From Aureispira sp. CCB-E (GTDB lineage: Bacteria > Bacteroidota > Bacteroidia > Chitinophagales > Saprospiraceae), in assembly GCF_031326345.1 (NCBI RefSeq), contig NZ_CP133671.1, positions 3,534,001 through 3,598,000 of the forward strand: a DNA stretch of 64,000 nucleotides. Direction: 5' to 3'. The position numbers and the translations under genes were made by a program. Every line of letters starts with the position of its first letter. Position 1 is the first letter of the stretch. Shown here piece after piece: positions 37,529 through 46,352 of this stretch. The notes below the pieces were generated by a model that saw only the letters and a program-made list of their open reading frames with translations, searched no databases and had not been told where the DNA came from.

Positions 37529-39172
37529 ATGATACGATTAACAATGATTCAAATCCTCGCAGAATATCCCTTGTTGTTGCTTTTTGTTGTTGCTTCTTTA
37601 GGGTATTTAATTGGTAATATATCCATCAAAGGAAATTCTTTAGGCGTTGCTGCCATTTTGTTTACAGGATTGTTTTTTGGTGCTATAGATGCTCAATTAC
37701 AAATTCCAGAAATTGTTTTATTGCTTGGGTTGTCGATTTATGTCTATTCTATAGGCTTGAGTTCGGGACCAGCTTTTTTTGAATCTTATCGCAAAAATGG
37801 CATTCGAGATTTTCTGTTTATTATATCCATGCTCATTTTATCGGGATGTATAGCAGCTACCTTATGGTATTTATTTGGCTTTTCTGCTGCTACGATTACA
37901 GGAGCGTATGCAGGAAGTACCACCAATACAGCTGCTTTAGCAGGAGTAATTGATTATATGAGCAATACTTTTCCGAAGGAGCAAGCTGCAGAATTAACGC
38001 AAGAGCTGGTCGTAGGCTACTCTTTTTCTTATCCAATGGGCGTTTTAGGAGGTATTATTGCCATTATTGTTATGGAAAAAGTATTTCGGATTAATTATGA
38101 AAAAGAAAAACTAAACTTGCAGGATCATTATCCTTTGGAACAAGAACTGAAGCGCATATCTATAGAAGTAAGTGAGGTGGAGGCAACGCATATCAAACTT
38201 AGAGAGTTGTTAAAAAAACATCAATGGAAAGTTGCCTTTTGTCGGATTATACGAGATGAAAAGATGGACTTAATTAGCCGAGATACCCATTTTTTGTTGG
38301 GAGATATTTTGACTGTAGTTGGGAATCAAGAAGAGTTGACTAGGTTGAAACAAGTCTTAGGAAAAGAAACCGACTCTCTTATGGTTTACGATCGTTCTAA
38401 TTTTGATACCACTAGAATTTTTGTATCAAATCCAGAAGTGGCTGGACGTTCTATTGCATCCCTAAATTTAGAGGAAAAATATTATGCTAAAATCACACGA
38501 ATTAGAAGGGGAGATGTTGATATGCTGGCAAATGGGGATACGATTTTAGAGTTGGGAGATCGAATTCGATTTGTTGCACAAAGGGACGATATTAAAAAAT
38601 TGTCTAAACTTTTTGGGGACTCTTATCAAGCATCTAGTAAAGTAAATCTATTTTCTTTTGGACTAGGAATTGGTTTGGGATTAATTTTAGGAACTATTGA
38701 ATTAAACCTAGGATCAAGCTTTAGCTTTAAGCTAGGCTATGCGGGAGGTCCTTTAATTGTAGGACTAATTTTAGGAGCCTTGCGAAGAACGGGACCAATT
38801 GTCTGGTCGCTGCCATATTCTGCCAATGTTACTTTAGAACAGATAGGATTGATTTTGTTATTGACTGCCATTGGGGTTCGTTCTGGCAATTCTTTTATTG
38901 ATAGCTTTTCTATGGAAGGCATTTATGTGTTTGGAGCAAGTGCTGTTATCAGCCTACTGACAGCATTATCTATTTTATTTGTAGGTTATAAAATTATAAA
39001 ATTACCATTTAGTTTTCTGATGGGCATGGTATCCAATCAGCCTGCTATTCTGGATTTTGCAGCCTCAAGAACAAAAAATAGAATTCCTGTATTTGGTTAT
39101 GCCATGATGTTTCCGTTAGCATTGATTATGAAGATTGTTATTGCACAAGTCTTGTTCTTAGTGTTGCATTAG
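37529..39172 (+). CDS. AspT/YidE-type transporter with RCK-C domains
   Basis: The 547-residue protein has about ten membrane helices in two duplicated halves (about residues 10-180 and 375-545), the YidE/AspT arrangement. Between them lie soluble TrkA-C/RCK-C domains (about 205-365). AspT proteins exchange dicarboxylates such as aspartate and alanine. The substrate here is unknown. A second ATG at 37544 is a possible start; a dispersed repeat sits immediately upstream of the first. Confidence 0.8.
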   Translation: MIRLTMIQILAEYPLLLLFVVASLGYLIGNISIKGNSLGVAAILFTGLFFGAIDAQLQIPEIVLLLGLSIYVYSIGLSSGPAFFESYRKNGIRDFLFIISMLILSGCIAATLWYLFGFSAATITGAYAGSTTNTAALAGVIDYMSNTFPKEQAAELTQELVVGYSFSYPMGVLGGIIAIIVMEKVFRINYEKEKLNLQDHYPLEQELKRISIEVSEVEATHIKLRELLKKHQWKVAFCRIIRDEKMDLISRDTHFLLGDILTVVGNQEELTRLKQVLGKETDSLMVYDRSNFDTTRIFVSNPEVAGRSIASLNLEEKYYAKITRIRRGDVDMLANGDTILELGDRIRFVAQRDDIKKLSKLFGDSYQASSKVNLFSFGLGIGLGLILGTIELNLGSSFSFKLGYAGGPLIVGLILGALRRTGPIVWSLPYSANVTLEQIGLILLLTAIGVRSGNSFIDSFSMEGIYVFGASAVISLLTALSILFVGYKIIKLPFSFLMGMVSNQPAILDFAASRTKNRIPVFGYAMMFPLALIMKIVIAQVLFLVLH

Positions 39173-39215
39173 AATTAATGGGATTTAATTGTAATTGCCC
39201 TAGTTGCCTTGTATT

Positions 39216-40163
39216 TTAAGGAACTTTAATTTCAAGGAGTCCTTGCTGGGGATTAAAAACCATTTGTTGCACTGTGATTTGCATTTTAACAGCTTTGTCA
39301 TTTAAGATGGAAAAGCAATCAATTGGATTGGAAGGAAGTTCTCGCTCTAGCAACAACTGTGTGCGATTATACCGACCACATGACGTGTCTTTGAGAGCAC
39401 TTTGGTTATTGCTTTTGTAGTTGATTTTTTTATAATCATTGGTAACAATAATAAAACCATTGGCAGCTTGTCTAGTTTTACTTGATTGAGGTGTTCGTTC
39501 AATAACGAGCATTTGCCCAGCAGTTGTTCCAGATAGTAGTAATAAACAATCGCAAACAATAGTGGTTTGTTCAAGCATGTTTTGCGCTTGTTGAAAGTGA
39601 TAATCTCCTTCAAGAACTTCTCTAAGTAAGAAGCTAACAGGCTTTGCCATCATAGGAGGTTCATCGCTCACGATTGCATTTAAGGTAATTGAAAATCGGT
39701 GAGGTTTAATGCCTGAAAGAACACCAACGAAACCAACCCAACCAATGGATTGAAAAACAGTCTGACCACCTTTGGTAAACGTAAAAATTTTGGTGTATTT
39801 CTTTAAAACGTCATTTTCTGTCCACCAATCTAGATTACGGGCATGCCATATGCTACCGTCTTTTTCAAAAGCAAAGGCAGTACAAGCAAAAGCAAACTTG
39901 ACAATGTCGTAATATAAATTAGCAATCAGTATTTGATCGGCAGTATAATCACAATAATTGGCAATGCACTCAATCTCTTCGAGATAACTCGAGGGAATAA
40001 ATAATGCTTTGTAGTTATCTAAGACGCTTTCTATAAGTGCTACATAATCTGCTAAATCTACCCAATAACAAGCGATAGTTTCGTTGATTTCTGTACGATA
40101 GTTAGCTGCAAAATGCCACCTTTCTTTGGGAGGAAGGTCCAAATTTATTTCTATAGATTCCAT
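39216..40163 (-). CDS. acid ceramidase / NAAA-like Ntn hydrolase
   Basis: The acid ceramidase and N-acylethanolamine amidase family cleaves amide-linked fatty acids, using an N-terminal Cys exposed by self-cleavage. In this 315-residue protein Cys94 heads CTAFAFEKDGSIWHARNLDW, which matches the CTS...HGRNLD motif of that family, with the Arg and Asp of the active site. An upstream part of about 93 residues corresponds to the small subunit. There is no signal peptide, so it would act in the cytoplasm, unlike its lysosomal relatives. Sphingolipids occur in Bacteroidota, so ceramide-like substrates are plausible. Confidence 0.75.
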   Translation of the reverse strand: MESIEINLDLPPKERWHFAANYRTEINETIACYWVDLADYVALIESVLDNYKALFIPSSYLEEIECIANYCDYTADQILIANLYYDIVKFAFACTAFAFEKDGSIWHARNLDWWTENDVLKKYTKIFTFTKGGQTVFQSIGWVGFVGVLSGIKPHRFSITLNAIVSDEPPMMAKPVSFLLREVLEGDYHFQQAQNMLEQTTIVCDCLLLLSGTTAGQMLVIERTPQSSKTRQAANGFIIVTNDYKKINYKSNNQSALKDTSCGRYNRTQLLLERELPSNPIDCFSILNDKAVKMQITVQQMVFNPQQGLLEIKVP

Positions 40164-40300
40164 GGGATAGATTTGTAGAAGTGTTTAAAATGTTACTTAG
40201 GGGATGTAAATAAGGATTTATGGAATGGGGGGTATGACTATGATTAGCAATAACTAAGATTGGAAACAGACATCTTTACAAAAAAGTTCCTCCCTTTAGC

Positions 40301-41293
40301 CTACTTTTCGGTCTTGCTTTGCAATTCATTGCCGTAATCTTCAACAATTTTAGCAAAGCGATGGTAAAGCTCTTTGTGTTTGTCAGGGAGAATTAAAAAG
40401 CGAAAACCAGTTTCTAGTTCTACCCAGATCGTGTCACGAGGGTGTCTTTGGTAAGAATAGTTGGTTGCTTCTGAGAATAAGTGCTCATATTCTACCACCA
40501 ATTTATTGAGGCTTTCCCAGCCATCTTGATACGCATCACTAAAGTACTCTTCCCCTAAAATGGTATAGAGCAAGCCTTGATTTAGAATAAAAGAAACTTT
40601 GTAGTTAAGCCCTCTTTTAATAGAGAATTGTACAACATTTTGATCCCAATAAAGCCAAAGCTTTTGAGTGCCTAAGATAATATCTAACTTTCGTTCCAAA
40701 AAACCTAAGTCTATAGGATAGTTGGCAGCATGATCGTAAGTAATTTTTTTGTGAAACCCATTTTTGAGATAAATTTCAATGACAACACCCGAAATATTAT
40801 CAATAGAACTTTTAAAAGAAGGCTCCTTGATATCGAAAAAGCCTGATTTTTTGATAATGTTATTAAGGTTATGAATACGTTTCCTATAAATTTTCCACTG
40901 AAAAAAGCCAATTAGCCGAACCGCTTCTTTTCCATGAAAAAGGACATTGCCCAAGGCATCTACCGAAATACTATAAGAAGGACTACCCCAAGCTGGAATT
41001 CGCCCAAATTTAATAATATGAAATTCCGTTTGTCGAGTAGCATACAACTCTAGTGCTTCTTGTTGTTGGCTATTATTTTGTATCGCTAAGCTAAGTTCCT
41101 GATCTAGTTGAGCTTGTTTTTTTAGGAGTTCTGCTTTTTCTATTTTTAGCAATGAGTTGAGGTCTTGCAACTCGTTGCGTTCCTCTTCCAAGCGTTGCAA
41201 CTTTTCTTGAATGCGTGCACTTTTTCGAATGACAATTCCAAAAATTATCAAAAAAGGAAGAAAAGTACCAACAATAACAAGAAAAGTGGTCAT
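40301..41293 (-). CDS. membrane-anchored protein with coiled coil and DUF6438-like domain
   Basis: The 330-residue protein has one N-terminal membrane segment (about 3-22), a coiled coil (about 28-75), and a beta-rich domain (about 90-210) resembling DUF6438 (SYSISVDALGNVLFHGKEAV, then GFFDIKEP). The remaining 120 residues are unrecognised. It lies just upstream of nothing obvious on its strand; dcd is the adjacent upstream gene (41334). Confidence 0.55.
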   Translation of the reverse strand: MTTFLVIVGTFLPFLIIFGIVIRKSARIQEKLQRLEEERNELQDLNSLLKIEKAELLKKQAQLDQELSLAIQNNSQQQEALELYATRQTEFHIIKFGRIPAWGSPSYSISVDALGNVLFHGKEAVRLIGFFQWKIYRKRIHNLNNIIKKSGFFDIKEPSFKSSIDNISGVVIEIYLKNGFHKKITYDHAANYPIDLGFLERKLDIILGTQKLWLYWDQNVVQFSIKRGLNYKVSFILNQGLLYTILGEEYFSDAYQDGWESLNKLVVEYEHLFSEATNYSYQRHPRDTIWVELETGFRFLILPDKHKELYHRFAKIVEDYGNELQSKTEK

Positions 41294-41333
41294 GGACGCA
41301 TATTAATTAAGAATAAAGCAAAAGGAGTTCCTA

Positions 41334-41870
41334 TTAGAACTTGTTCTTCCACATCATGGACTCCACAGGGCGGATGGTACGTTCGTTGTATTTTGCGTTT
41401 TGCTTTTTGTTATAATACGTTTTTATGTCGCCATGTACCATAAAATAAATTAATTGCCCAATAGGCATACCTTTGTATACACGAACAGGGTGAGTACATG
41501 AAATCTCTAATGTCCAAGTGTTGCAAAAACCAACATCACCTTTTCCAGCAGTGGCATGAATATCAATCCCCAGACGTCCAACACTAGATTTTCCTTCTAA
41601 AAAAGGAACAGAATTATGTGTTTCTGTGTATTCTTCGGTAACCCCCAAGTAAAGCATTCCTGATTGAAGGACAAAACCTTCGTCTGGAATTTCAAAAGAT
41701 TCAATTTCATTATGCTTTTTGGCATCTAGAACACGATTTTTGTACGTGGCTAGATATTTTCCCAAGTGTACATCATAAGAATTAGTACCTAAGCAATTTG
41801 GGTCAAAAGGTTCGATTACAATTTCTTTATTTTCAATTGCTTTTAGTATTTCCTTATCTGATAATATCAT
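41334..41870 (-). CDS. dcd: dCTP deaminase
   Basis: This enzyme converts dCTP to dUTP for thymidylate synthesis. The 178-residue protein has the trimeric dUTPase-fold signatures FLEGKSSVGRLGIDIHATAG (residues 91-109) and NTWTLEIS with the catalytic Glu122. The N-terminal LSDKEILKAI and NSYDVHLG motifs are typical. It is a complete gene on the minus strand. Confidence 0.93.
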   Translation of the reverse strand: MILSDKEILKAIENKEIVIEPFDPNCLGTNSYDVHLGKYLATYKNRVLDAKKHNEIESFEIPDEGFVLQSGMLYLGVTEEYTETHNSVPFLEGKSSVGRLGIDIHATAGKGDVGFCNTWTLEISCTHPVRVYKGMPIGQLIYFMVHGDIKTYYNKKQNAKYNERTIRPVESMMWKNKF

Positions 41871-42275
41871 GATTGTTTATTATAGTAATGTGTAAGTTTA
41901 GTACTGCATAGATTTTTCGCTTTGCTGTTGCAAAAACAAAAAAGTATCTTTGTATTGGTGTTGATTATAAATGTTTTATGTTTTGGGCGTTTAAAAGGAT
42001 TTTGATGGTAATCAACTTGAAATACCACCGAGTAGTAGTGTAGTTTAACGGATACGATTTTGTCACAAAGTATTGTAAGTTGACAAAGCGTTCCATTAGA
42101 CGAGGCAAATTTAAGAACTCTCAACAGCTATGCAAAAAAAAGCCAAAAGGAATTAAAATAATTAATTCCTTGCCGACTAAAGAAGCCGTAGATATACTAA
42201 ACTACAAGTATTTTTCTGCTGAAAAATCTTGATTGTATCCTTACTTTTTCTACGATTTGCAGAAAGAGACTCAGC
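41871..42275. other. intergenic region with a minus-strand terminator
   Basis: The 405 nt have no convincing gene. They hold the terminator at 42147-42171 and an AT-rich stretch that should contain the dcd promoter. Confidence 0.4.
42147..42171 (-). terminator. terminator of the two-gene secreted-protein operon
   Basis: AAGGAATTAA (42147-42156) and TTAATTCCTT (42162-42171) form a perfect 10-bp stem with a 5-nt loop. On the minus strand a run of eight T residues follows four bases later. Confidence 0.65.
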
Positions 42276-42956
42276 CTAAAAACTACCAAATACAACGCTA
42301 GCGCCCACATAAGGACCTGAAAACATGGCAGGACTTTTGAGCAGATTGCCATTGCGTGTTTCCCCATTTATAATTGCAAAATGATATCCTCCTTTGGCTC
42401 CAAGTTTAAGAAATCCACCAATTTTTACTTGTAAGTTTATTTCCAAGGAGCTATTGAGTCCAAACATAGTATACAAATCATCTTCAAAAATGACCCCTAT
42501 AGAATTATTAGGGTCTTCGATGGCAGTAAGTTCACTGAAAGATACCGTGTTAAGACCTAACATTCCATTAAATGTAATTTGAAAAGGTTTGTCAGGCATC
42601 ACATTAAAACCAACATTAACACCTGTTTCGATATTACTAGCACTACTAGAAATTGCAAAATCATTTCGAGAAAAGGGATGATTGTTTTTGCCAAACAAAC
42701 TATCGGGATTTGATTCAAATAAATCGTACTTATAAGGTTTGTTAAGAGCTCTCAGGTATACTCCAAATTGGAAGTTGTCGTTAACAACAATACCACCACC
42801 AGCACCAAGATAGACATCTCCAGATAATTCAGAACCGACATACAAAATTTCAGTATGTCCATAACCACTCACACCATTTTTTTGCGCGAAAATGCTAGAA
42901 GTACTTATGAAAAAAAGCAAGAGCAGCATTAGAGAATTGGATAGAATGATTTTCAT
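42276..42956 (-). CDS. outer-membrane beta-barrel protein
   Basis: The 226-residue protein has a signal peptide (about 1-24). Alternating strands such as GVSGYGHTEILYVGSEL and FQFGVYLRALN end in a C-terminal Phe, as in small OmpA/OmpW-type barrels. No family is assigned. It follows the gene at 42959 with only 2 nt between, so they are one operon. Confidence 0.65.
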   Translation of the reverse strand: MKIILSNSLMLLLLFFISTSSIFAQKNGVSGYGHTEILYVGSELSGDVYLGAGGGIVVNDNFQFGVYLRALNKPYKYDLFESNPDSLFGKNNHPFSRNDFAISSSASNIETGVNVGFNVMPDKPFQITFNGMLGLNTVSFSELTAIEDPNNSIGVIFEDDLYTMFGLNSSLEINLQVKIGGFLKLGAKGGYHFAIINGETRNGNLLKSPAMFSGPYVGASVVFGSF

Positions 42957-42958
42957 AT

Positions 42959-44077
42959 TTAATCGAAATTTAAATGTTTAGTAATGTTTTTGATGCTTTC
43001 GGCCTCAGGAGCCTCAGAGCTTTTGTTTCTACCACGCCAATACAAGGATGTTTTGCTTTGCCCATGCTTGATTTTAGCATCAGAAAACTGAATTAAACTA
43101 GGATTCGTATCTAGCATAGCATAGCCACTTTTTCGTTTTGCAAATTCAGCTTTAAAGGGAGCTACAGAAAAATTTTCCATTCCATTGTTCCATGCAATAA
43201 CTTTCATATTGACATGGCTGCGCATTTGTCCATTTTCTTCGTTGTAATCTAGAGGAGTGATGTAATTATCCAACTGCAAGAGCCAATGTTCCTCATTTAA
43301 TACAATCCCCAATCCTTTGATGCCGACACAAGCAGTAGGATATTCATCTTTTTGCCCTTGAATAGTGAGTTCTTTGCTAACGTCTTCTACCTCTACAGCA
43401 ATATCCCAAGCATAATTTCTAGTAGTATATGAATTTCTAATTTCTCCTGCATCTTCTTCAAAACCAATAACCAGCAAATGTAGCGTAAGTTCATAGGCTG
43501 TTTGATCTTTAAAAAGCTCGCATTCAAGTGTTCTACAGTTGGTAACCAAATTAAAATTAGCTGTTAGATAAATTTGTTTTGTTTCCTTTATGTACAGGGG
43601 GTCTTCTACCAAAAAATGGAGGAGTTGAAGTTGGTCTGCTTTGGTCATTGATTTTACTTCAAAACCATTGACAAGTACATCATAATGCGATTTGCCTTGC
43701 ATCCATTTATCTAAATCCAAATAAATGTTTTCCGTTTTTGTTAATAAGTCTCCTTCATGTCCATTAACCAATATTTTGATCTCAGTTTCTTTAAAAAAAA
43801 CATTTGGTGATTCTACATAAGTATAATGGGTTGTCGCAAAGGTACTATCAGAGCCCAAGCCTGTTGCGCTATAATGTACACAGTATCCACTATCTTGTTG
43901 CATCGAAACTAGGCTGCCAATTCTATTAATTCGATGGTTGTAGGTCCATTGATGCTCAAAGCCTCGCCATATTAAAGCTTTATTATAGGGCTTTATACTT
44001 TGACCTTGTAGGGTGTTCATACAAATAATAGACAGGAGCGTAAAAAGAAAGCTATTAAAAATGTGTTTTAAATTCAT
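42959..44077 (-). CDS. secreted protein of unknown function
   Basis: The 372-residue protein has an N-terminal signal peptide (about 1-25) and a beta-rich body with many Tyr/Trp strands. No family is recognised. It is the first gene of an operon with a beta-barrel protein, so it may be a periplasmic or surface partner of that barrel. Confidence 0.6.
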   Translation of the reverse strand: MNLKHIFNSFLFTLLSIICMNTLQGQSIKPYNKALIWRGFEHQWTYNHRINRIGSLVSMQQDSGYCVHYSATGLGSDSTFATTHYTYVESPNVFFKETEIKILVNGHEGDLLTKTENIYLDLDKWMQGKSHYDVLVNGFEVKSMTKADQLQLLHFLVEDPLYIKETKQIYLTANFNLVTNCRTLECELFKDQTAYELTLHLLVIGFEEDAGEIRNSYTTRNYAWDIAVEVEDVSKELTIQGQKDEYPTACVGIKGLGIVLNEEHWLLQLDNYITPLDYNEENGQMRSHVNMKVIAWNNGMENFSVAPFKAEFAKRKSGYAMLDTNPSLIQFSDAKIKHGQSKTSLYWRGRNKSSEAPEAESIKNITKHLNFD

Positions 44078-45068
44078 AAATTTTAAAGACTTAAATGAAA
44101 AAGGATTGAAGAATTGGTCGACTAAATTTCCGAAAAATAGGGCAGAGTAGAAAGTAATAAATAAAAGTTTAACGCTAACTTATTTTTTTGTGACGGATAG
44201 GATCTGGCTCTTTTTAAGATAAAAGACACGATTGATAGGTATTTTTTAGTAGAATAAGTTGCTGAATTGGTTAATACCTTTTTTGGGGGAACTTTCTCGT
44301 TTGATAACAGCATAACTGACAGGAGATAATACGCTTAGACTAGGGGAGCGAATGTGTGTCTGGAATATATGGCATCCCACTTTTTTATACTCAGTAAACA
44401 TGATGATTTTATTGTTGTTAAAGTAAAAACTAAATTAGAATTTATTGAAATGTTTTAAACTCAATTCGTATTAGCAACAATCAGTAAAATGTATTGATAA
44501 GAATAATCATGTAGGTTAAAACCAATGTGTTTGTTTTAGTAATCGTCCAGAAAGATAAAATATAGCCTTATTTTTTAGCATCTACTTTAAGGTGCAGTTA
44601 TTTATTGTAACTGTTTTAGGGAGGATTTTGTTCATAAAGGATAGTAGAAATAATTGAAAAAGAAAAATTCTTTTAGGGAGGGGTGTAAGTCGTTTATTCT
44701 TGAATAGAATAAGAAAGCTAAAAAGATAGACGATGCTAGAAAATAGACTGGGAAATAAAAAGAAAAACCGCAAATAATTCGAGTGAATTACTTACGGTTT
44801 TATCGTGCGGAAGTTGAGGGAAAGCAACATTTGCACAATAGACCGTCGAATGATATTCTTCCTGTTATTTAATTTTTTTCGAAACTCCCATTCCCTAAAG
44901 TTTAAGAAAAAGTTCAAGTTTGTGTTTAAGCCCTTTTCTTGGGAGTGTATATGGTGTTTTTTTATACTTTAATAAAAAAAACAGTATGGTTAGTCTGTCA
45001 GTTGCTTGTAAAGCGTTGATTTTCTTTGTGTTTGTAGCGTCGGACTAGAAAACGAAAGTTGTCTGCCC
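44078..45068. other. gene-free boundary between chromosome and element
   Basis: About 990 nt without a convincing gene separate the last chromosomal operon from the element's regulators. Short hydrophobic frames on the minus strand lack coding character. It contains a hairpin (44766-44799). If the element is integrated, its left end probably lies here; I could not identify an attachment sequence. Confidence 0.4.
44766..44799. terminator. hairpin near the left edge of the element
   Basis: AACCGCAAATAATTC and GAATTACTTACGGTT pair at 13 of 15 positions around a 4-nt loop. T residues follow on the plus strand and on the minus strand. It could end transcription from either side. Confidence 0.5.
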
Positions 45069-45356
45069 TTAGTCTGACGTGCTCGACAACTCTTTTAATT
45101 GTTGTTTTAAATAGCTTATTTGCGCCTCTTTTTCTACTTGCTGCAGCATTGAAACCCCTTCTCCTGTATAAATCCAATTCAAATTGACCCCCCAATATTT
45201 AGACAAAGCAGCGGCTAAATATCCATTAGGCCAGTCAGAATTTTTTAGATTAATACTTAATGTATTTTGTTTCAAACGTGGCTCTTTTTCTAAAATATCA
45301 CGCTGCTTAATGCCTAGCTTTTGTATGATTGTTCGAACTCGATCATTAGCCGTCAT
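45069..45356 (-). CDS. phage-type helix-turn-helix repressor-like protein
   Basis: The 95-residue protein resembles the DNA-binding half of phage CI-type repressors: VRTIIQKLGIKQRDILEKEP forms the first helices and LSINLKNSDWPNGYLAAALS the recognition region. NLNWIYTGEG is the signature found after the HTH in CI-like proteins. A short coiled coil ends it. It lies 5 nt downstream of a second repressor-like gene on the same strand. The two may form a hetero- or homo-oligomeric lysogeny regulator. Confidence 0.65.
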   Translation of the reverse strand: MTANDRVRTIIQKLGIKQRDILEKEPRLKQNTLSINLKNSDWPNGYLAAALSKYWGVNLNWIYTGEGVSMLQQVEKEAQISYLKQQLKELSSTSD

Positions 45357-45361
45357 AAGCT

Positions 45362-45706
45362 CTATTTTTGATTTTCTAGCAAACTATTTATCTTTTTTAG
45401 ATAGATAATTTCTTTTTCAGCTGTTTCTAACTTTTCTTTTAAGTCTTGATTTTCTATTGAAAAATTGACTTGCTCCATTTCTCCTTCTCCCAGCATCAGC
45501 CAGTATGGATTTATTTCTTTGTGTTTTCCTATAATCGCTTTTAATAATTTATAAGATGGATCGCCCTCCCTTTTTAGCGTACTAAAAAAGCTAGGAGGCT
45601 TTATTCCCATTGCTTGGCAAAATTTAGCCATTACACCATCGTATTTATCATTGACGACTTTAATAATCCTTTTTAGTACTTCTTTGTCAATTTTATCAAA
45701 TTCCAT
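45362..45706 (-). CDS. phage-type CI-like repressor
   Basis: The 114-residue protein starts at the ATG at 45706 (MEFDKIDKEV); an earlier in-frame ATG would put the start inside the operator sites. It has an HTH region (YDGVMAKFCQAMGIKPPSFF), the NPYWLMLGEGEME signature after it, and a C-terminal coiled coil. Its start codon is 17 nt from the nearest of three operator-like palindromes, so it probably controls itself and the divergent gene at 45866. Confidence 0.7.
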   Translation of the reverse strand: MEFDKIDKEVLKRIIKVVNDKYDGVMAKFCQAMGIKPPSFFSTLKREGDPSYKLLKAIIGKHKEINPYWLMLGEGEMEQVNFSIENQDLKEKLETAEKEIIYLKKINSLLENQK

Positions 45707-45722
45707 AAAAAAGTTATGAAAA

Positions 45723-45740
45723 AATTTGCATTTGCAAATT
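45723..45740. promoter_or_regulatory. operator-like palindrome 1
   Basis: AATTTGCATTTGCAAATT: two 8-bp inverted arms around TT, perfectly symmetric. It is the first of three sites whose starts are exactly 44 bp apart between divergent regulator genes. Confidence 0.7.
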
Positions 45741-45766
45741 TTCAGGTTTATATTTGAGAATAATAA

Positions 45767-45784
45767 AATTTGCATTTGCAAATA
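45767..45784. promoter_or_regulatory. operator-like palindrome 2
   Basis: AATTTGCATTTGCAAATA: identical to site 1 except for the last base. It starts 44 bp after site 1. Confidence 0.7.
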
Positions 45785-45810
45785 TTGAATATTGCAATAC
45801 TGTTTAATAG

Positions 45811-45828
45811 TATTTGCTTATGCTAATT
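45811..45828. promoter_or_regulatory. operator-like palindrome 3 (degenerate)
   Basis: TATTTGCTTATGCTAATT matches site 1 at 14 of 18 positions and keeps both TGC/GCA-type cores in place. It starts 44 bp after site 2 and 55 bp before the divergent start codon at 45866. Confidence 0.5.
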
Positions 45829-45865
45829 TTAGAGCAAGAATTATGCTAATATAATAATTAGTTTT

Positions 45866-46147
45866 ATGAAAAACGGAAAACAGAAAGTAGAAAAAGGTGT
45901 TTTAGAAAAGTTTCTTTCACATCGAATGACAGCTGCTGAGTTTAGCACTTTAGAAAGTAAGGTTTTTGGCACTCCTAATCGCCAAAAATTTGTTTTCAAG
46001 AATCCAACAAAAGCAAAGTTAGAAGAGATTGAAAAGTTAGCTAAGGTAATGGATATAGAACCAAAAGAATTAGTACAAAGAACTAAAGCAGGTTTTGAGA
46101 AATTGACCGCCAAAGAGCTGTTACAGATTGGATTTGAGTTCTCTTAA
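45866..46147 (+). CDS. Cro-like or early regulatory protein, 93 residues
   Basis: This is a small basic protein transcribed divergently from the repressor genes across the three operator-like sites, the position of cro in temperate phages. A short helical segment (MTAAEFSTLESKVFGTPNRQ) could be a DNA-binding part, but no family is certain. The product may switch the element from the silent to the active state. Confidence 0.5.
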   Translation: MKNGKQKVEKGVLEKFLSHRMTAAEFSTLESKVFGTPNRQKFVFKNPTKAKLEEIEKLAKVMDIEPKELVQRTKAGFEKLTAKELLQIGFEFS

Positions 46148-46212
46148 AAAGATATAGTTTTCGTAAAGAGGTGTTTTATCTGAGGTTTGAAATTTGGGGT
46201 TCTTACATTTTT

Positions 46213-46244
46213 GGGGGCAGCTTTATACATGGTTTGCTGCCCCC
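46213..46244 (+). other. GC-rich hairpin upstream of the tRNA gene
   Basis: GGGGGCAGC and GCTGCCCCC are perfect 9-bp arms with a 14-nt loop. There is no T run, so RNA processing or partial termination between the Cro-like gene and the tRNA is more likely than simple termination. Confidence 0.5.
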
Positions 46245-46255
46245 TACTTAAAAAA

Positions 46256-46329
46256 AGCAGCGTAGAGCAGCTGGTTAGCTCGAGTGTTTCATAGGCACTA
46301 GGTCACAGGTTCGAGTCCTGTCGCTGCAA
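46256..46329 (+). tRNA. tRNA(CAU), initiator-like
   Basis: A 74-nt cloverleaf folds completely: the acceptor arm has six pairs (GCAGCG with CGCTGC); the D arm is GAGC/GCTC; the anticodon arm is AGTGT-TTCATAG-GCACT with anticodon CAT; the T arm is ACAGG/CCTGT with loop TTCGAGT. The first acceptor position is an unpaired A opposite A72, and the D stem has A11-T24, both hallmarks of initiator tRNA. The three G-C pairs usual in initiator anticodon stems are absent. CCA is not encoded. Two terminators follow within 75 nt. Confidence 0.8.
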
Positions 46330-46352
46330 CAAGTTTAAAGAAATGGATTTTT

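Noticed and set aside
44582-44773. 63-codon hydrophobic frame on the minus strand near the element boundary
   Set aside because: Phe/Leu-rich composition is expected from AT-rich DNA read on this strand. No leader or neighbours support it, and one edge runs into a hairpin.
44998-45195. 65-codon basic frame on the minus strand
   Set aside because: It overlaps the repressor-like gene at 45069-45356 in another frame, and that gene has a better supported HTH sequence.
46256-46329. tRNA as the attachment site of the element
   Set aside because: The tRNA lies inside the element, between the Cro-like gene and the replication gene, and no second copy of its 3' end is seen in the window. It is more likely carried by the element.
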